From Petaurus breviceps papuanus (Eukaryota > Chordata > Mammalia > Diprotodontia > Petauridae): a stretch of 64,000 nt of DNA. Positions within the stretch are counted from its first letter, which is position 1. Every line of letters begins with the position of its first letter. This document shows, in pieces, positions 46,016 through 57,831 of this stretch. The position numbers and the translations under genes were made by a program. The stretch is taken from positions 4,764,695 to 4,828,694 of the forward strand of contig JAMXIF010000043.1 in NCBI GenBank assembly GCA_028583685.1, given 5' to 3'. The notes beneath the pieces are model-generated. The model was not told the DNA's origin. It ran no database searches and worked only from the letters and a program-made list of their open reading frames with translations.

Positions 46016-46345
46016 TAAACCCTACCCATACTAGCAGATAGGGTCTCTAGATGGTGTATAGTAATTCATGTTCATGTTTCTAAGGGTAATTCTGAGGTTT
46101 TGTATTTGTCTAATTCAATATAGCACATGACATACCAGCCTAGTATTTGTCACCATTATCAATCAAATAGTTAAAATAACCACACTAACAACTAATCCAT
46201 TAACATCAATCAGCTTTTACAAAATATTATTCACTGAGTTGATAGAACAAGGACCAAAGTATAAAATATCCCATAAAAAATTGGAGGTGTTACCTTGATT
46301 TCTCCCCCTGGTTCCTGGAAGAATTAAGTTATCTGAAAGTAGTTA
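46016..46345. other. No recognisable feature
   Basis: Unassigned sequence. Confidence 0.45.
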
Positions 46346-46572
46346 TGACAGCTATGTGGTGCAATGGATAGAAAACCAGACATGGAGTCAGGAAGATCTG
46401 AGTTCGAATCTGGCCTCAGACACTAGCTGTGTGAACCTGGGCAAGTAACATAACCCTGTTTGCCTCACTTTTCCCATCTGTAAAGTGAGCTGGAGAAGGC
46501 AATGACAAATCACTGCAGTATCTTTGTCAAGAAAACCCCAAAGGGGGTCATAAAATGAGACAATTTTAAAAA
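46346..46572 (+). mobile_element. tRNA-derived SINE (long CORE type)
   Basis: Sense copy: head 'ACAGCTATGTGGTGCAATGG', B-box 'GAGTTCGAATCTGGCCTCAG', 'GTGTGAACCTGGGCAAGTAA', CORE/3' part 'TTTCCCATCTGTAAAGTGAG', 'CTGGAGAAGGCAATGACAAA' and 'TTTGTCAAGAAAACCCCAAA'. The best preserved long-type SINE here. Confidence 0.85.
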
Positions 46573-46984
46573 ATGATTGAATAGTTACTTTCTCCCTTCT
46601 CCCAACCAAAAAAAAAATTCTTCCTAACCCAGAAAGTCCTTTTTTATTTACTTCTATAAGTCCCCACTTAGTTGAATTCTCTATTTAGAATAGGCTATGG
46701 ATTAGTTGCTACATTAAAGCAGGTTGCCATATTAAGAAAGTCAGGGAAATGGATTAGAATTGAACAAGAGAAGAGAAAGAAGCAAGACTAAGATGAGTTG
46801 GATATACTAAGATATGTGTTGATATGGGCACAAATAACCAATTTAGTCATATTTTTTCCTATTGGTCCTTACCTTCAGTCTCATGCCACTAGATTATATA
46901 ATATTTAGGCCTGTCTCAGGCATGCAAAGAAGTAAAGCACGTAAATAATGTGATTTAAGTCATATAGTACTATCCAACTTACTG
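46573..46984. other. No recognisable feature
   Basis: Unassigned sequence. Confidence 0.45.
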
Positions 46985-47185
46985 ATCTGGCCTGGTAATA
47001 TGCCATTCTGTTTATCCTTTTGGTTGTTGGGCTCCAGCCCAAGAGGCTGTATTTACTATTTGTATTTCCAAGGAATTTTACCTTTGTTACACTTTTGATT
47101 GTTATAGACATAGTAGAATTTCTGCCTTTGTTGTCAGCTTCTATGGGCCAGAAGGAAAAAAAAATTATGATCTTGGGAAAGATAA
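46985..47185 (+). repeat. Unclassified repeat, copy 2 of 2
   Basis: Parallel to 45540-45770: 'TAATATGCCATTCTGTTTAT', 'GACATAGTAGAATTTCTGCC', 'TTTGTTGTCAGCTTCTATGG'. The 142-codon frame starting at 47020 begins here and then runs through a simple repeat; it is not a credible gene. Confidence 0.45.
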
Positions 47186-47189
47186 TGGA

Positions 47190-47380
47190 ATATATATTTA
47201 TACACACATGTACATATACACATGTGCATGTACATGTGTGTATGTATATACATATTTACACATGTCTGTATTTACACATCCAAACACATACACAGATGTG
47301 TATGTGTATATATGCATTAGTGTATTATATATACATTCATAAATACATACATCTTTTTATATATACATTCTTATATGCTG
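47190..47380. repeat. TA/CA/TG-rich microsatellite cluster
   Basis: Interrupted ACATGTACATATAC-type units over about 190 bases. Confidence 0.9.
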
Positions 47381-47524
47381 ACATCAATAATAACATGATT
47401 ATATTTAGAGAAAAAATATCAGTGTCAGAAAGGGAAATTTTGGATTGAAAGCTATGTCCTGCTTACATATAGGCTTGCTGTAAGACTACAACAATCACAA
47501 TAATAACAAACAACAAATGTGACA

Positions 47525-47905
47525 GCATGCTTTAAGGGTTGCATTTTTAAATTTCTTTTTCCACTTTACATTCACAACAACCTGGGAGCTAATTGTTATT
47601 ATTGTTCTCCATTTTTCAATTAAACAAACTTTATTAAGTTTAAATGACTTGTCCACATGAAATACTATTTTCAATATGACATACTATATTTGAATTCCTA
47701 AATGTCTACAATGATGTTACTATTTTATTTTATTTTAAAGTTACGGAAGACATTTTTCAAGGCATGATCTCACTCGTTTCTCTGTAAAGAAGGCATAATA
47801 GGTGATGTTATTCCCAAATTATAAGGTAGGGCATTGAGGCTCAGAGAGTGATACAGAGGACTAAAACTTAGTTCAGCTACTTTTCAACCCAAGGAATGTT
47901 CTATT
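47525..47905 (-). repeat. Two MIR copies in tandem orientation
   Basis: First 47525-47710 ('ACATTCACAACAACCTGGGAG', 'AAATGACTTGTCCACATGAAA'); second 47740-47905 ('AAGGCATGATCTCACTCGTT', 'GGCATTGAGGCTCAGAGAGTG', 'ACTAAAACTTAGTTCAGCTA'). Both antisense and old. Confidence 0.6.
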
Positions 47906-49615
47906 ATATTATCTAGTGTATGTTTCTCTACATTTTGTGTTTACTTATTCCTATAGCATTATTTTAAAATTACACATAGGAAAGATAAACATCTAATAGT
48001 GTGGATGAAACTTACCACATCCTTGAAGGTGGTGGTGATTAATGTGAAAGAGATTTCCTTTCCCCTGGATCCAAGAGAATGGGGGGGGGGAGCGAGGGAG
48101 AAATTAAAAATCTAGTAGCTTTGTCTTTAGTCTTGTAGATAAGGGTTGGGCTAGAGAGAGGGAACTTGCAGAATAGTATTCTGAAAATGAAAAAAAAATA
48201 TATATATATATATAGGCAGTGGATGAAATGGGTATAGATAAAAATTTCCCTTATTTTTCAATTTTTGTAAAATTGTACTTCGACTATACTTAGCATTAAT
48301 ATCCTATGTAAGTTCTTGTTATATCTTGATAAAGATGCTTTTTTTCATGCCTGATGATAAAATGCAATACATGGGAGTAGTGATTTGTTATTCTGCACTT
48401 GGGGAAATAAATAAAGCTATAAAAATGAAAGCTCTCTTTAAAACGTAAACTTTATTGAAGCCAACCCCTTCAATTAGAGCAAGTTCTCAACATTCTTAAT
48501 TTTTTTTTATCCTCTTTCTAGTCATCTTACTTTGATGGAATAGGCATAAACTCAGTAATGGATTAATAATTTGATGGTTAATGTAGTAGTTGTTAAATTC
48601 TCATTTCAAATCACTGTAGCTTAGAAATAGGAAATTATGCATCATTAGCAAATAGTTATAATAATTATTGAATCCTTACTTATACTGCACAGGCATAACT
48701 TTAATTTTACAGTATAAAGTTTATATATATATGTATACGTATGTACATATCTATATGTATATATAATACATTCACATATATGCATACATGCACATAGACA
48801 TATATACATAGTTATATATGCATATGCATGTATACTTAAGTGGTCCAATTAGATTAGTAATTAAAAGAATCTAAGGAAAAGTCCATAATAGGTTTCTTTT
48901 GTTAAACAAAACAAAAAAAACACTGATGAACCATTTATGTATTTAATATAAATTCTATTTTGAAGCAAGGTATATGAATTATCTCAATTGCTGCTGAGGT
49001 TCATCATAGCACTAAGTGATTCTATGGTTTCTGAGCTTATTCTTGTTCCCTTTGACATTCTCTGATGAGATTCTTTTCTGGAATGAGATTACTTACACAG
49101 CTGTGTGTGTTTGTGTATTTTAATTCACTGTTGTGTGATCATTTTTCCTAAACTTCCATTCTAATTATTTCATTGTCTGGGAAGCATAGAAGGCTGGAAT
49201 AACAATTTTGAGGTATAGTAATGGTTATCATTGTTCAGAATGGAGAAAATGTTGATGGTAAGCAACATTCAGAGAGGATAGTTAAACACTATTTCACTAA
49301 TTATTGTGTATGACATATTTATACCTCATTCTTTATACTAAGGATCAAGACCAAATAGGTGCATGGTGGTATAGTATGGTGGATGCATTTTGTAGTTTGA
49401 TCATACTTTATTCCTTATCTACTTAATACAGCATGGACGATCTCTTCTAATTTACTTAATCCTTAGAAAAAAATCTCTACCCCTGACGTCCTGGTAAATT
49501 CTTATCGCACAACAACTGGTGTAAGGAATAGAACTATTGCTTGACTGATAAAGCAAACTCTCAGGTCAGGAAACTACCAATTCAATTCTGTAACTTTTTG
49601 CAACTTAAAATATTA
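47906..49615. other. Unassigned sequence with simple repeats
   Basis: Holds a G run and (AT)n at 48080-48215 and a TATA/TATG/CATA cluster at 48720-48835. No gene or further repeat that I can name. Confidence 0.45.
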
Positions 49616-49745
49616 GAAAGTTGTCTGTCTCACTGAGGAGTTGTGACTTGCCTAGATTTACACAGTTAGTATAATGCATAGATAGAATTAAAACCCAGAG
49701 TCCCTCCGGTATGACAGTTTATTTTCTATCAACTTTTCTACATGG
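49616..49745 (-). repeat. MIR fragment
   Basis: Antisense: 'TTGTGACTTGCCTAGATTTA', 'CACAGTTAGTATAATGC', 'AATTAAAACCCAGAGTCCCTC'. Confidence 0.55.
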
Positions 49746-49894
49746 CATCTCTATTCCATAGACATAATATTAATATTAACAATAGCTTTAATTTTGATAT
49801 CAGTAAGATGACACATATGAAAACTGGAAAGAAAACCAAAGGTCATCTAGTCAAACTCATACTTCAACAAAATCTCTACTAAAATATTACAAAC

Positions 49895-50917
49895 AGAATG
49901 AAGTTAAGGTGGCAGAGTACCAGGAAGGAATACCTTGAGCTCTCCCCCAAAACCTCTCCAAATACATGTAAAAATAACCAAACAAATGCTTCAGCAGGAG
50001 AACCCCAAAAATGACTGAGTGAAACAAATTTCCAGTCCAAGACAACCTGGAAGGTCAACAGGAAAGGTCTGTTGCACTGATCTGGGAGAGTAGCCCAGTT
50101 CAGCATTAGGAAGTGCTGGCACACATCAGGTGTAGTAGGCTTCAGGGGACTGAATCACTGGCAATTGTGGAAGTTTACAGACTTCTCAACTCAAAAAAGC
50201 CAAAGAATATTTAGAAGGTCAGTAGGAAAGGTCTGTTGGACCTGGATGAGAGAGGAGCATCGTCCAGGCCCAGGGCAGCCCTGGGGCAGTGACAATAGTG
50301 GCAACAATGGCAGCAGCAGCAGCTCTTTCCAGAGTTTTCAGGCCACAGACAGTGTAGAGATTGTGCAACTGATCAAAGGAGGATTGCAGGGATCTCTGCT
50401 GGTGCTGAGGCAGGATATTCTTGCTTTGTCTTACTTCAATCTGGGTTGCAGTTTTGGGTGGTGGTGGTAGAGCAATTAAGAGTTGGTGGTAGCAGTAAAG
50501 AGAGAAACCTCCTCATAGTTAGTTCCAAGGCAGGAAAATGTATTTGTGGTCATTCACAGACCAGGAGAGGAGTAAACATCTTTTGATCATACCACCTTGA
50601 AAGAACTGAAAATTAATAGGTCCCTATTCAGAAGTATCTCTGAAAACAGATGCGCAAAGCCAATGAAGCTTAGGACAGTACAACCTCCACACAGGAGGCA
50701 GAGCTCAATCTTAACAAAAAGTTAATAGTTAATTAAATGACTGGGAAAATGACCAAACAATGGAAAAAATATCTGACTACTGTATCTTACTTTGGTGACA
50801 AAGAAATTCAAAATATATAAACAGAAGAAGAAAACAAAGTCAATGTTCCTTTATCAAAAACCTTCCAGAAAAATAAGGATTAGTCTCAGTCCATGGAAGA
50901 GCTCAGAAATGAATTTT
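49895..50917 (+). mobile_element. HAL1-like copy F, 5' part (outer level of the nest)
   Basis: Plus-strand element opening GAAGTTAAGGTGGCAGAGTA, a variant of the L1-type 5' end. The 5' UTR runs to 50737 and contains two diverged copies of an 'AAGGTCAGTAGGAAAGGTCTG' module (50050 and 50215). ORF1 starts at 50738 (MTGKMTKQWKKYLTTVSYFG) with the shared YFGDKE landmark, contains stops, and reaches MEELRNEF where copy E is inserted. The element resumes at 60310. CTCAGAAATGAATTTT (50902-50917) here and CTCAGAAAGGATTTT (60310-60324) there are the two halves of the target-site duplication. Confidence 0.8.
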
Positions 50918-51194
50918 TTTAATCTTTATTTTTTTCCATTTTTCAAATGCTTTATTAACTTCTGATTTATATCATTCATTTCTGCCAGATTTTTATTTAC
51001 AAATTTTCTCCCCATTTTTCCCCTACCCATCGCCCCAAAATAGCAGTCGCACAGGATATCCCCTCCTCCAATCTGCTCTCTCCCATATTTTCTCCCATAC
51101 CACTTTTGACTGTTCCAGTAGGGCATGGTGGATCTCTATGCCCCAGCGCCTGTATATCTTATTTCCCAATTACATGTAAAATAGTATTTATAAT

Positions 51195-51248
<54 letters not shown>

Positions 51249-51840
51249 CAGAGTGTGTGTGTGTGTGTGTGTGTAAACATTTGATTTAAAACTTTTAATT
51301 TCAGATTCATTCCCTTTCTCCATTATCACCGATTCTTACTGGGGAAAAAAAAAGCAGTTCAGGATAGGTTGTACATGTGTAGCTAATGCAAAAAATAACA
51401 TAGTAGATATATTGTAAAAGACTAACTATATTTCCCTCCCTCCTATCCCACCTCCCACTTGTTCTATTCTCTACTTTGATCCCATCATTTTTCAAAAGTG
51501 GATGCTTCCAACTACCCTCCCCCAAGCCAGCCCCCCTTTCCATCATACCCCCTCTCATCCCCTTCCCACATACCCTCCGGTAGGGTGAAATGCCCTATGT
51601 AGGGTGTATTTCATTCCCTTCCCAAGCCAAATTTAATGAGAATAACATTGAACAATTCCCTTTTGCCTTCCTATTCTTCTCCTCCATTGTAACCATTTCC
51701 CCTTGCCTCTTCTTTATAAGATAGTTTACCCCATTCTCTCTCTCCCCATCTCCTCTCATTATATTCCTCTCTCACCTCTTAATTTCACCTTTTAAAAATC
51801 ATCCCTTCCTGTTAAATTGGTCCTGTACCCTCTATCTATG
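50918..51840 (-). mobile_element. HAL1-like copy E, 3' region (middle level, tail type 1)
   Basis: Minus-strand copy whose 3' A-rich end lies at about 50914-50938. It holds the same 3' region as copies B and D, including CAGCAGTCGCACAGGATATC and an expanded (TA)n/(TG)n microsatellite at 51198-51275. It is interrupted at 51840 by the ERVL and continues at 58370. Confidence 0.88.
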
Positions 51841-52380
51841 TGTATCAGCAATGCCATATTAACAATGCCTATGGAAATTACAGATATGCTGATATAATTA
51901 TCCATCACAAAATAAATCAGGAAATCAGGCTTGCTATATGGGGGAATAAGCTACAAAATTTATTAAAATACCAAAAGACTGAGTCCCAAAACCAGAAAGT
52001 GAAAGCCATCAGAGTAGTTATGAAATTGGCACAGGTAGATAATGTAGAAAACACCCACATTCTCAAGCCTTTAAAACAGAACAGGCAACCTCAGGCAAAG
52101 GTCCTCTTCTCCCCACTCACAGCAACGACCCAGCGTCCAGGAAACACGCTCCCAGAAGCTCCGGCCCTTGGCAGTCCTCAGCAGGAGTCCTTAGCAGAAA
52201 TTCAGGCTGACTCAAAGCTTTACGCTGCCCCTGCCTCTGCTGCTGCTGCCACCATCGCTGCCACTGCCAGCCACCGCAGGAACTCTAGCTTGGCTTCCGC
52301 TTCCTCTTGCTCCGCCCCTTCCTGCTACGTCAGCAAGACCAATTGGGCATGGAAGATCTTTAAATCCCATAACCCTTACA
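51841..52380 (-). repeat. 3' LTR of the ERVL
   Basis: 540 bases bounded by TG...CA (element sense TGTAAGGGTT ... GCTGATACA). Element-sense features: GC box GGGGCGGAGC, a CRE-like TGACGTAG, a CAG/CTG-type triplet-rich zone, and AATAAA (plus-strand TTTATT near 51959) before the end. Matches the other LTR along its whole length. Confidence 0.93.
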
Positions 52381-52858
52381 TTCGGCCCCAAGATCTTTCA
52401 TGTCCCTTACTTGGCAAAAATACAGTAGGAATAACTGGTGTCAACAAAATTTCACAACAATATAACAAGAATAGCACACAATAAACACATAAAACCACAT
52501 TTTAGGGTGGGGCTTGAGCACAAGCTCCCCATAATTCCCCCCACCCTGAATAAATGTGGCCCCAAAATCTTGTGGTAAGAGGTGAAGGTCTCTTCTTCCA
52601 TGGCTACTTGCTGCTGAAATCGGATGTAGAGTTCTCTCCGTCCTAAGGGGTCCTATTTTAGAGGTCAGTTCTTAATATGCTTGATGCCAGGTCCAAGGGG
52701 GACACATCACAGTTGCAGACAGGGGGTGCCATCTAGGTTAAACTATCAGGGATCTACAGGTGGAGGGTACCAAGCCTGCGGAAACAAATCTAGCAAACAA
52801 GGTGAACAGACAAAAAATCAAGAAGAAGCAAAGAGACAATAACCAGACTATTGTAGCC
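52381..52858 (-). other. ERVL non-coding region between pol and 3' LTR
   Basis: About 480 bases without an envelope frame. Element-sense purine-rich GGGTGGGGGGAATTATGGGG (near 52529-52550) is a candidate polypurine tract but lies about 150 bases before the LTR; the bases directly before the LTR (CTTGGGGCCGAA) are a weaker candidate. Confidence 0.5.
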
Positions 52859-53900
52859 TCACTCACGGTAGAATAAATGAGTTAAGGGTACAATTTTGTA
52901 ATCATCTTCTCCAGAATAAACAATAATTACAGTGTTATCCCTCCCATGTGCTATAATCTCTGCAGCCTTTGGAACATCATCTGCCTTCCATTTTACCCAT
53001 ACTTTAGCTCCTGATTTTATTCTATCAGTAGAACCAAATCCTTCAGTTCCTGTGACAGTTATTTTGGAAGGAGGTTCAGTTTTTACAAGTGGTATTGTTT
53101 TACAAGGAACGATAATCACTTGAACTATCCTCTCATTTTTGTGAATCTTTATGGGCCCTTCACCTAAATTATGGAATGTTACAACAATTTCTCCTTGATA
53201 ATTAGAATCTATTACTGCAGCCAATACATGTATTCCTACAGCTGCTAATCCTGATTTGGGTATAATCTGTCCAAAGTGATTTTTAGGGATTCTTATGCAT
53301 ATCCCAATGGAGATTTTTCTTATTTCTTTTCTGTCCAAACAAAAGTCCTCTAAGCAATGTAAATCATACCCCACCGAACCAGGTGGTCCTGGGTACAGTG
53401 CTGGGACATCTGGCCTCAAGGTCCAATACTCAATATTTGGGATCTTATGTGTTTGTTGTTTTCTACTTTGCAGATTGGGGGTCATCATTCTGGCTAGAGG
53501 TGTACTTCCTCCCAATGGTCTATTATTCAAATTACGCAAAGCCATGAACAAATTATCCTTCCAATGTTGATATAAATTATTGGAACTTAACTTCCTCAAC
53601 TGTTCCTTCAGTAATCCATTCATTCTTTCAATTAACCCAGATGCTTCTGGATAATATGGAATATGATATATCCATTCTATATTGTTTAGTGTACAATACT
53701 TCTTCATTTCATTGCCTTTGAAATGTGACCCATTGTCACTTTGAATCTGCATTGGGGTTCCATAATATAGACTTATGAGATGTAGAGTTTTACAAGTGTT
53801 TTTCTGGGTTGCATTCTTATAAGGACAAGCTACTAGTACACCTGAACAGGTGTCAACACAATATAAATCTGCATCCTTTATCCAGTGGTAGTGGACCAAT
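52859..53900 (-). pseudogene. ERVL integrase core and dUTPase (fossil)
   Basis: The integrase core shows IQSDNGSHFKGNEM and YHIPYYPEASGLIERMN (second Asp and the Glu of the DDE triad). Next come dUTPase motifs in order: SVGYDLHCLE, IPKSGLAAVG, VIDSNYQGE, NERIVQVIIVP and a terminal GTEGFGSTD. A C-terminal integrase-like VWVKWKADDVP tail follows the dUTPase. dUTPase after integrase is diagnostic of ERVL pol. Part of a broken provirus. Confidence 0.93.
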
Positions 53901-54047
53901 ATAATCTATTTGCCATATTTGGGCTGGGACTTTTCCTCTTGCTATCTCTCCAGTTACTACCCGAGGAACAGTTCGTTCCTTTTCCAATTGACATATATGA
54001 CATTCTTCTGATATCTGTTTTAACAGTGAATGAGAGATACTAATACC

Positions 54048-54920
54048 TCAATTTTGTGCCCACTGGTGTGTGGCCTGGACCCCCAAATGGCCTGCTGTTT
54101 GGTGGACCCATTTTGCTAATACAGAATCATCAATTGTTGTCAAAGTAGGGATCATATGTTCAGTAGCAATCTTTGCCAGTTGATCAGCATGAGCATTGTA
54201 CTCATGTTCTGGTGTGGTGGGGGCCACGTGAGCATCTACATGAAAAACTGACAAGTCAGTGACCAAAGACATGTTCCAGATATCTTTCCATAATTCTTTG
54301 CCCCAGACTTGTTTACCATGAATTTCCCAATTTTCATTTTTCCACATGGGCCTCCATGTAGCTAACCCATTAGCTACTGTCCATGAATCAGTGAATATAT
54401 GACACTGTCCTCCTTGTTCTATTTTGATGGCTTGATATACTGCCATAAGTTCAGCATATTGGCCACTTGTACCTATCCCAGTACTTTCCAAAGTCCTTCT
54501 AGTACATGGGTTATAGGCCACTGCTTTCCCCTGTCTTTTTTGCCCCAAATATTTTGCTGTCCCATCAGTAAACCATGCATGTCTCTTTTGTTCCTCAATT
54601 AATACATCATATCCCTCATTCCATTTTAGAGTGGACTGTACCAACTGTTGCTTTGGCTCAGAGGGTGTGTCATTCCTCTCCATTTCTATGTTTGCTACAG
54701 ATTCATGTAGAGTAGAGACTCTGCTTTTGCCTGTTTTCGCTCTATTTTGAATATACCACTTCCATTTGATTAGACTAGCCTCCTGGGCATGTCCAATTCT
54801 GTGAAAAGCTGGGGTACTCATTACCCAGGTCATAATTGGGATTCCAGTTCTTAATATCACTTCATGGCCCAGAGTCAGTTGTTCAGTCTCCACCAAAGCC
54901 CAATATGCAGCTAACAACTG
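54048..54920 (-). pseudogene. ERVL RNase H region (fossil)
   Basis: RNase H landmarks HAWFTDGTAKY, GQYAELMAVYQAIK and HIFTDSWTVANGL, in the usual order of the D-E-D catalytic carboxylates. The end shows WVHQTAGHLG, the beginning of the integrase zinc-binding region. Part of a broken provirus. Confidence 0.88.
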
Positions 54921-54974
54921 CTTTTCAAAAGGTGTATACTGGACTCCAGATGAAGGGAGTTTCCTACACCAAAA

Positions 54975-56300
54975 TCACAAAGGTACATTTCGACTTTGTT
55001 GTTTTTGCCATAAGCTCCAGTTTGCATAATCATCTTGTACAGTCACTTGAAATTCCACTGGACCATTTTGCATGGGGCACAAATCTAAGGCCAATTGTAT
55101 GGCAGCCTTGGCTTCCTCAAAAGCTTTACTCTGCTCAAGTCCCCAATCGAATTCATATTTCTTCCATATAACTCTATATAAAGGTTTTAAAATCTTTCCC
55201 AAATGTGGAATGTGGTGCCTCCAGTATCCAAATAATCCTAAGAACTTTTGGGCCTCCTTCTTATTGGTAGGGATAGGAAAATCCTGAATCTTTTGTTGGG
55301 CTTGAGGAAGAATCTCCCGTAGCCCCTTGTTCCATTGTATACCCCAAAATTTCACATTTTGAGCTGGTCCTTGAACCTTTGCAGGGTTAATTTCCCACCC
55401 TTTACTTTTCATATGCTCAATTAGAAGGGTCAAACTCCTTTCCACTTCTTTTGCATCTTTTCCCTGTATCATGATATCATCAATGTAGTGGGTAAGCTGT
55501 ATACCAGGTAGTTTTAATTCATCCAACTGTTCAGCCACAATCCTGTGACAAATTGTGGGGCTATATATGTACCCTTGTGGCAAGCGGGTGAAAGTATATT
55601 GTCTACCCTGCCAAGTGAAAGCGAATTGGTCCCATTGTTTAGAGTCTATTGGGATGGTGAAGAAGGCATTTGCCAAGTCAATAACTGCATACCAAGTCCC
55701 ATCATATTTCTGGATCCTTTCTATTAAGGTGATGGTATCTGGAACAGTAGCATACAAAGAAGGAGTCACCTTATTTAACTGTCTATAATCCACAGTCATT
55801 CTCCATGTCCCATTTGATTTTCTTACTGGCCAGACAGGATTATTCCATCTTGTAGTTGTAGGGACTAACACTCCTGCTTCAACATATTCCTTTATGGTAG
55901 TGGTAATTTCATCTTGCCCACCTGGCACACAATACTGTTTTAAAGTAATTACTTCAGAAGGTTCAGGTAAAGTGATTGGGTCCATTTTTAGTTTTCCCAC
56001 TAAAACTGTATTAATTCCTATCTTCCTCACAGCGAATTGGTATCTCCCTTCAGGTAAATTCAGAGTCATGCCTCTCAATACATCTATTCCAATGATGTAT
56101 TCAGGAACAGGTACAACAACCACAGTATATTCTTTCTTAGGTAACTGCCCAATTTTCATTGTTATTTTAACTTGTCTGTCTGATATTTCAGTGCCTCCTA
56201 GACCTGTGATGGTAATAGGAGTTCCATGTTTAAACTTATCAGGGTTTCCATAGATAAGTGTGGCCTCAGCCCCAGTATCAAGCAGTGCCCTAGTCACAGT
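54975..56300 (-). pseudogene. ERVL protease and reverse transcriptase region (fossil)
   Basis: Aspartic protease motif ALLDTGAEATLI at the start and IIGIDVLRG further on. The reverse transcriptase has MTVDYRQLNKVTP, the LPQGY box and the catalytic HYIDDIM, followed by connection sequence (KFLGLFGYWRHHIP). Family function: polyprotein cleavage and cDNA synthesis. Part of a broken provirus. Confidence 0.9.
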
Positions 56301-56399
56301 AGTTGATCCATTCTTCCAATATATTGTTAAACCAATATGGGGTCTGAAATCTCTTCTGCATACTTCTTTTATCTGGCCTGGGGCTTGGCCTATCTCCTA

Positions 56400-57810
56400 T
56401 TCCCCCTGAAGGTGGGGCAAACTTGGATACAAAGATTCAGATTCAGAAATACCTGCGGGGGTGGCTCCTGCTTCCCTGTTCATTCTAATGCTAAGTACCT
56501 TTTCTTGGTACAGCTTATGCAACTCTTCAGTTGGAATACCATCTATTCTTCTAAAGTCTACCCCTGCTCTTAATAGAGCAGTAAACAGTTCCCTTCTTGT
56601 TGGTCTATTTTGTCTCTGAATCCTCTGGCTGTTTACTCTTCTCTCTCGAGGCAATTTGTCTTTTTCCCATTCCCCTAAATCGCTTAATTGTGAAATCTTA
56701 TCCAGCACCTCTGAAAGAGGGTGCCCTATTTCTCCAATTAACAGAGTCAGAATTAGGTGCTTATATGCAGGAGGAGCCATCTTCACTCTGATATTTCTAT
56801 GAGGAACTCCTAGGGGGTTATCATAACATGCATTTGCATCTCCAATCATGATAGCAGTTTTCATTACCTCCTCCTTTCGCTTTCTCATACAGTCTCTAAG
56901 TGAGTACTAAGGTCTCTCTTCCCTAGGCCACATAGATTCAGTAGGATATTGCTTTTTGCATCCTTCTGCAGCTAAGGCTAGCAGATTAGTTTTGTTATTT
57001 CCTCCTTGCATATGGTGATCCCTAAAAGCCTGGTGTACATAAGGGTTCTGGCTGATACTTATGAATTTTAAACAGTGCTCATTGTCCATTGTTATTCCTC
57101 CAGCGTGTTCATCAGTGATTCTTACTATCCAAGACACTAAAGACTCCCCCATTCTTTGGGTAAATCTACTCAATATATCAGTGATCTCCTGTTGAGTGAA
57201 ATCCTCAATTATCTCCCTGGACTCTGTTTTGCCTCGGTGGTTCTCCTGTCTTCTTCTTCATATGGGGAGAACTTCTACATTAGAAGACTCCTCATCTAAC
57301 CTTGCTCCATTCTCCTCACACACATTCTCCTGGAAGCTGTCAGGGCAACTCTGCCCAGCCTGTATAAAAGCTGCATGCACATTCCTTCTGCTAGTTTTTT
57401 GCTTCCTTTTAGCTACATGAACAGTAACTTGCTCCTGGACCACATGAGTCCCTCCAGTTTGCTCTTCTGAGTGCTGTGACAGAGAAGAATCCTCAGGCAA
57501 ACCAGCTGACTCTCTTTCCTCCAGCAGCACATCCTTACTTTTACACATAAGGTGATAACTTGTTATCAGCACCCAGGCTCTCCTGCACACTCCTGCCAGT
57601 TCTTTGCCTGGTTCTATGGGTATTCCTTTCAAAAATCTTTCTAAATCTCCAGGTTCTCCCTCTTTTAGCCTTGGTCCCCAGTTTTCACAGGGCCCTGTGC
57701 TTTTAGCCCATTCTCTGGCTAGGGAGGAATAAGGCAAATCCTCCCATCCTGGAATCGCCATTTCTCCCTCTAAAGCCCCACTGCTTCCAAATAGAGGCCT
57801 GACATTTTGT
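56400..57810 (-). pseudogene. ERVL gag region (broken fossil)
   Basis: Lies between the primer-binding site and the protease. Protein-like stretches include GSQNVRPLFG near the start, WEDLPYSSLAREWAK, GITMDNEHCLKFIS and PTRRELFTALLRAGVDFRRI. Position and composition fit a retroviral gag; I see no clear zinc knuckle. Broken. Confidence 0.75.
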
Positions 57811-57811
57811 G

Positions 57812-57829
57812 ATCCCATCCTCGTCGCCA
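57812..57829 (-). promoter_or_regulatory. ERVL primer-binding site, tRNA-Ser(GCU) type
   Basis: Two bases inside the 5' LTR, the element reads TGGCGACGAGGATGGGAT. Its complement ATCCCATCCTCGTCGCCA is the 3' end of mammalian tRNA-Ser(GCU) including the CCA, an 18-base match to the tRNA sequence as I know it. tRNA-Ser priming is known from HERV-S, a class III family. Confidence 0.88.
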
Positions 57830-57831
57830 AA

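Noticed and set aside
47020-47448. A 142-codon frame with Tyr/Ile/His/Cys-rich sequence
   Set aside because: Most of it is translated TA/CA/TG microsatellite.
51840-52484. A 214-codon plus-strand open frame with Ala/Ser-rich C-terminus
   Set aside because: It lies antisense within the ERVL 3' LTR and its flank; the other LTR gives a similar but non-identical frame. It is a by-product of the GC-rich LTR, not a gene.
52381-52858. Possible envelope gene in the ERVL
   Set aside because: Only about 480 bases lie between pol and LTR and no envelope-like frame or motif is seen; absence of env is normal for ERVL.
57812-57829. A true tRNA-Ser gene
   Set aside because: Only the complement of the tRNA 3' end with CCA is present; the rest of a tRNA is absent and it sits two bases from an LTR, so it is a primer-binding site.
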